Origin: Clostridiales bacterium
GTDB taxonomy: Bacteria > Bacillota > Clostridia > Oscillospirales > Acutalibacteraceae
Length of the DNA stretch: 64,000 nt
Reading direction: 5' to 3'
Assembly: GCA_021200555.1 (NCBI GenBank)
Contig: JAJQGK010000116.1
Span: forward strand, 1 to 64,000
Shown here: piece by piece, positions 60,463 through 64,000 of the stretch
How positions within the stretch are numbered: position 1 is the stretch's first letter
Layout of the letters: every line of letters starts with the position of its first letter
Position numbers and translations under genes: made by a program
The notes under the pieces: generated by a model
What the model was told of the DNA's origin: nothing
The model's input: only the letters and a program-made list of their open reading frames with translations
Database searches by the model: none

Positions 60463-62811
60463 TTTATTTTCACTCCCTTCCGTATTTGAATTTATCTCCG
60501 AATTTAAGTTAATTTCCGGCAAATCAATCTGCTTTCCGACTCTTTTATCTCTTTTTGTTTCTCTGATTTTAAATGTGTTCAGCCTTAAAGCGTTTGTCAC
60601 AACGCAAAAGGAAGAAAGACTCATAGCCGCCGCTGCGAACATGGGGTTCAGCTTCCAACCGAAAATAGGAATAAACACTCCCGCTGCAAGAGGAATGCCG
60701 ATACAATTATAGAAAAACGCCCAAAAGAGATTTTCGTGTATATTTCTCAATGTAGCCCTGCTTAGACGGATTGCTGCCGGAACATCCGACAATCTGCTTT
60801 TCATAAGAACCACATCCGCCGCATCTATTGCAACATCCGCACCGGCTCCGATTGCAATTCCCATATCTGCGCTTGTGAGAGCCGGAGCATCGTTTATTCC
60901 GTCCCCTACCATTGCAACCTTGCCGCATTCCTTAAGCCGACGGATAACAGCCTCCTTGCCGTCCGGCAAAACACCTGCTATAACCTTATCCACTCCTGCC
61001 TGCTTTCCGATGGCACGAGCTGTTTTTTCATTGTCGCCTGTAAGCATAACAACCTTGATTCCCATATTCCTAAGCTCTTCTACTGCTTTTGGACTGTCCT
61101 CCTTAATGGTATCCGCCACGGCAATTATACCTATAAGCTCATTGTTTTTTGCAAAAAGCAGCGGGGTTTTTCCGTTTTCGGCAAGCTCATCGGATTTTTT
61201 TGTAAGCTCTTCGGGGACTTTAACCTGCGCTGATATAAATTTCAAGCTTCCGCCCAGAATACTGTCGCCGTGAAGGGATGCGGACAAACCGTTTCCCGCA
61301 AGTGCTTTGAAATTCTCTGCATTTTCATATCCGATTTTTTCTTCTTCCGCTTTTGAGATTATCGCCTTCGCCAGAGGATGCTCGCTTTTTATTTCCAGAG
61401 AATAAGCCGTTTTAAGAAGAACGTCCGCCGTAAAACCCTTTGACGGGATAATATCCGTAACCTTAGGCTCTCCGCTCGTAATTGTCCCCGTTTTATCAAG
61501 GGCGACAATCTGCATTTTTCCCGTCTGTTCAAGGGAGACCGCCGTTTTAAACAGTATACCGTTTTTCGCTCCCATACCGTTGCCGACCATAATCGCAACC
61601 GGTGTAGCAAGACCCAATGCGCACGGGCAGGATATAACAAGAACAGAAATTCCCCTTGCCAGAGCAAAAGAAAATTCTTCGCCGCAAATCAGCCAGACGA
61701 CGGTTGTGACTATCGCTATGGAAATAACCGTAGGGACAAATACGCCGGAAACCTTATCCGCAATTTTTGCGATAGGTGCCTTTGTTGCCGCCGCATCGCT
61801 TACCATTTTAATAATTTGAGAAAGAGTGGTATCCTCGCCTACTCTCGTTGCTCTGCACTTGATAAAGCCCGATTGGTTGAGCGTTGCCGCCGAAACGGAG
61901 TCGCCCTCGGTCTTGTCAACGGGAATACTCTCGCCTGTCAACGCCGATTCGTTTACCGCGCTTGACCCTTCAATAACAACGCCGTCAACGGGAATATTTT
62001 CGCCCGGACGGACAACAAAAATATCGTTTTTCTGCACCTGTTCAATAGGCACAGTTGTCTCTGCATCATCTCTCAGCACTACGGCCTGCTTCGGCGCAAG
62101 CTTCATTAGGCTTTTCAGCGCATCCGTGGTTTTGCCCTTGGAATGGGATTCAAGCATTTTTCCAACGGTAATCAAGGTTAAAATCATGGCTGCCGACTCA
62201 AAGTAAAATTCATCCATATAAGTCATAACAGCTTCTTCATTGCCCTTAACGACAGCATCGGTCATCATAAAAAGCGCATAAACGCTCCAAGCAAAGGACG
62301 CAAATGAGCCCATTGCCACCAGAGTATCCATATTGGGAGAACGGTTGAGAAGTCCCTTTGTTCCGCTTATAAAGAATTTTTGGTTGATTACCATAATAAT
62401 TGCGGAAAGCGGCAGCTGAACAAGTCCCATTGCCACATGATTTCCTTCAAACCAGCTTGGCAGCGGCCAGTTCCACATCATATGCCCCATGGAGAAATAC
62501 ATAAGAACAGCCAAAAATACGACCGAGACAATAAGCCTGTTCCTCAAAACAGGTGTTTCCCGATCCTTTAAAGCATCATCGTCTGACAATGACGAGGTCT
62601 TTGACGCATTGGCGTTTTTTAAAGAAGCTCCGTAGCCGGCCGCTTTAACGGCAGAGATTATCTCACTGCTTGAAGCCGTTCCCTCAACTCCCATGGAATT
62701 GGTAAGAAGGCTGACAGAGCATTCGGTAACTCCCTCAACCTTACTGACCGCTTTTTCGACCCTTGCGGAGCAAGCAGCGCAGCTCATACCCGTTACATTA
62801 TATTGTTCCAT
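60247..62811 (-). CDS. copA: Copper-translocating P-type ATPase with N-terminal HMA and C-terminal CopZ-like HMA
   Basis: [44 protein letters not shown]-terminal [15 protein letters not shown]. Confidence 0.95.
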   Translation of the reverse strand: MEQYNVTGMSCAACSARVEKAVSKVEGVTECSVSLLTNSMGVEGTASSSEIISAVKAAGYGASLKNANASKTSSLSDDDALKDRETPVLRNRLIVSVVFLAVLMYFSMGHMMWNWPLPSWFEGNHVAMGLVQLPLSAIIMVINQKFFISGTKGLLNRSPNMDTLVAMGSFASFAWSVYALFMMTDAVVKGNEEAVMTYMDEFYFESAAMILTLITVGKMLESHSKGKTTDALKSLMKLAPKQAVVLRDDAETTVPIEQVQKNDIFVVRPGENIPVDGVVIEGSSAVNESALTGESIPVDKTEGDSVSAATLNQSGFIKCRATRVGEDTTLSQIIKMVSDAAATKAPIAKIADKVSGVFVPTVISIAIVTTVVWLICGEEFSFALARGISVLVISCPCALGLATPVAIMVGNGMGAKNGILFKTAVSLEQTGKMQIVALDKTGTITSGEPKVTDIIPSKGFTADVLLKTAYSLEIKSEHPLAKAIISKAEEEKIGYENAENFKALAGNGLSASLHGDSILGGSLKFISAQVKVPEELTKKSDELAENGKTPLLFAKNNELIGIIAVADTIKEDSPKAVEELRNMGIKVVMLTGDNEKTARAIGKQAGVDKVIAGVLPDGKEAVIRRLKECGKVAMVGDGINDAPALTSADMGIAIGAGADVAIDAADVVLMKSRLSDVPAAIRLSRATLRNIHENLFWAFFYNCIGIPLAAGVFIPIFGWKLNPMFAAAAMSLSSFCVVTNALRLNTFKIRETKRDKRVGKQIDLPEINLNSEINSNTEGSENKMSSKVEIKVEGMMCSHCENAVQKALESLDFVEAAKADHESGVVALELNGNAAFDEDAAKKAIVDAGYTVVS

Positions 62812-62856
62812 TTTATAACATCGCCTTAGTGATTAAAATTATCAGCCTTCAACGCC

Positions 62857-62885
62857 ATAATATACCCTCACGGGGTATATGTCAA
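62857..62885 (-). promoter_or_regulatory. copA promoter overlapped by a CsoR-like operator
   Basis: TTGACA (62880-62885), 17-bp spacer, TATTAT (62857-62862); ATATACCC-N5-GGGTATAT inverted repeat at 62860-62880. Confidence 0.75.
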
Positions 62886-62931
62886 ACGGAATTTGCTAAA
62901 ATTTTCAATTTGTTCACATAAAGTTAAAATT

Positions 62932-63678
62932 TTATTCACCTTTTGCCAAATCCCTTACAACCTCACCGGCAATAATAAGTCCTGCCACGGACGGTACGAA
63001 GGCTGTGCTTCCCGGAATGTCCCTGCGTCTGCGATTTTTTTCGCTTTCATCCGAAGAGGACTTGCAATCATCTCCGATGGCTGCAATCGGTCTGACGCAT
63101 TCCTCTGTGGAAAAAACCACCTTAAGCTCCTTAATTCCTCTTTTACGACATTCACGGCGCATAATTCTCGCTAACGGACAAACCGTTGTATTGTAAATAT
63201 CGTCAACACGAAATTGCGTGGGATCAAGCTTATTTCCTGCTCCCATACAGCTGATGATTGGAATGTTAAGCTTTTTTGCACGGGAAATCAGCTCAAGCTT
63301 TGCGGTTACGGTATCCATTGCATCCACAATGTAGGAATAGCTTTGGAAATCAAATTCATCGGCGTTTTCGGGGAGAAAAAAGCATTTACGGGTTTCTGTT
63401 TCCGCTTCGGGATTTATGTCATGAATCCTCTCCTCCATTGCGTCAACCTTATATTGTCCTATTGTGCTTCTTGTGGCGATAATCTGGCGGTTTAAATTGC
63501 TTAAACATACCCTATCGCTGTCAACCAAAACAAAGGAGCCTATGCCGCTTCTTGCAAGGGCTTCAACGGCAAAGCCGCCTACGCCGCCTATTCCGAAAAC
63601 CGCCACACGAGCCCTTGACAGCCGCTCCATACCTTCTTTTCCTATTAAAAGCTCTGTTCTTGAAAATTGATTGAGCAT
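62932..63678 (-). CDS. tcdA: ThiF/MoeB-family tRNA threonylcarbamoyladenosine dehydratase, TcdA-like
   Basis: VAVFGIGGVGGFAVEALARSGIGSFVLVDSDRVCLSNLNRQIIA; SCMGAGNKLDP. Confidence 0.92.
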   Translation of the reverse strand: MLNQFSRTELLIGKEGMERLSRARVAVFGIGGVGGFAVEALARSGIGSFVLVDSDRVCLSNLNRQIIATRSTIGQYKVDAMEERIHDINPEAETETRKCFFLPENADEFDFQSYSYIVDAMDTVTAKLELISRAKKLNIPIISCMGAGNKLDPTQFRVDDIYNTTVCPLARIMRRECRKRGIKELKVVFSTEECVRPIAAIGDDCKSSSDESEKNRRRRDIPGSTAFVPSVAGLIIAGEVVRDLAKGE

Positions 63679-63764
63679 TGCAATCGGTTCTCCCTTTGTT
63701 TATTATTCCAAAAAACTTATATTCATACATATTCCCTGCCGACAGTACAGCAGGGAAAATTATA

Positions 63765-64000
63765 TTATAATGTTGAGTCCTTATCTTTATCCGAAAGGGC
63801 TGTTAAGGCTTCCTCTGATTTGCTTTCTTTAATCTCACGAAGCCGGCGTCTTGTTTGCGCCTGTTTTTTCTTATATCGGCTGTAAACCACAACAATATAA
63901 ATTACCGTTCCTATTAAAACAAGACAAAGAATCACAAGAAAAATCGGTGATGTAAAAACTGTTTTTATCAAATACCCGGCATACAGAAGTGAGCTTCTCT
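63765..64000 (-). CDS. C-terminal fragment of a membrane-anchored protein truncated by the window edge
   Basis: Reading frame stays open to position 64000 (..SLLYAGYLIKTVFTSPIFLVILCLVLIGTVIYIVVVYSRYKKK..); single TM plus basic tail. Confidence 0.55.
   Translation of the reverse strand, partial: RSSLLYAGYLIKTVFTSPIFLVILCLVLIGTVIYIVVVYSRYKKKQAQTRRRLREIKESKSEEALTALSDKDKDSTL

Overview
The window looks like an ordinary chromosomal segment from an endospore-forming Clostridia/Oscillospiraceae-type Firmicute. It carries spoIIID, pfkA, dnaE, a leu/ilv biosynthesis block, ruvCBA, an ECF transporter core, mltG, glmM, truA and copA. I saw no tRNA, rRNA, CRISPR array, prophage or transposase. Annotated CDSs were chosen from the ORF track by recognisable protein motifs, and start sites were refined by Shine-Dalgarno position where possible. 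The observations most worth checking are: (i) a roughly 140-nt leader with its own promoter, folding by eye into a long hairpin plus a three-way junction, upstream of a glycerol-3-phosphate-dehydrogenase-like operon (22237-22376); (ii) an (AT)10 microsatellite that splits a 7-TM protein with a terpene-cyclase-like NxxWE motif, where (AT)8 or (AT)11 would restore the frame; (iii) a 10-bp hairpin directly downstream of that gene that fully covers the SD of a polysaccharide deacetylase; (iv) a CopA-CopZ fusion with a well-placed internal SD/ATG that could also yield free CopZ, under a promoter whose 17-bp spacer overlaps a CsoR-like operator; (v) an unannotated 43-aa peptide with RBS and terminator whose hydrophobic core resembles the C-terminal tail of a secreted phosphodiesterase in the same window; (vi) a degenerate pyrophosphatase-like domain fused to NUDIX, and an SDR fused to a C-terminal zinc ribbon. 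All homology calls come from motif recognition by eye; no searches were run.
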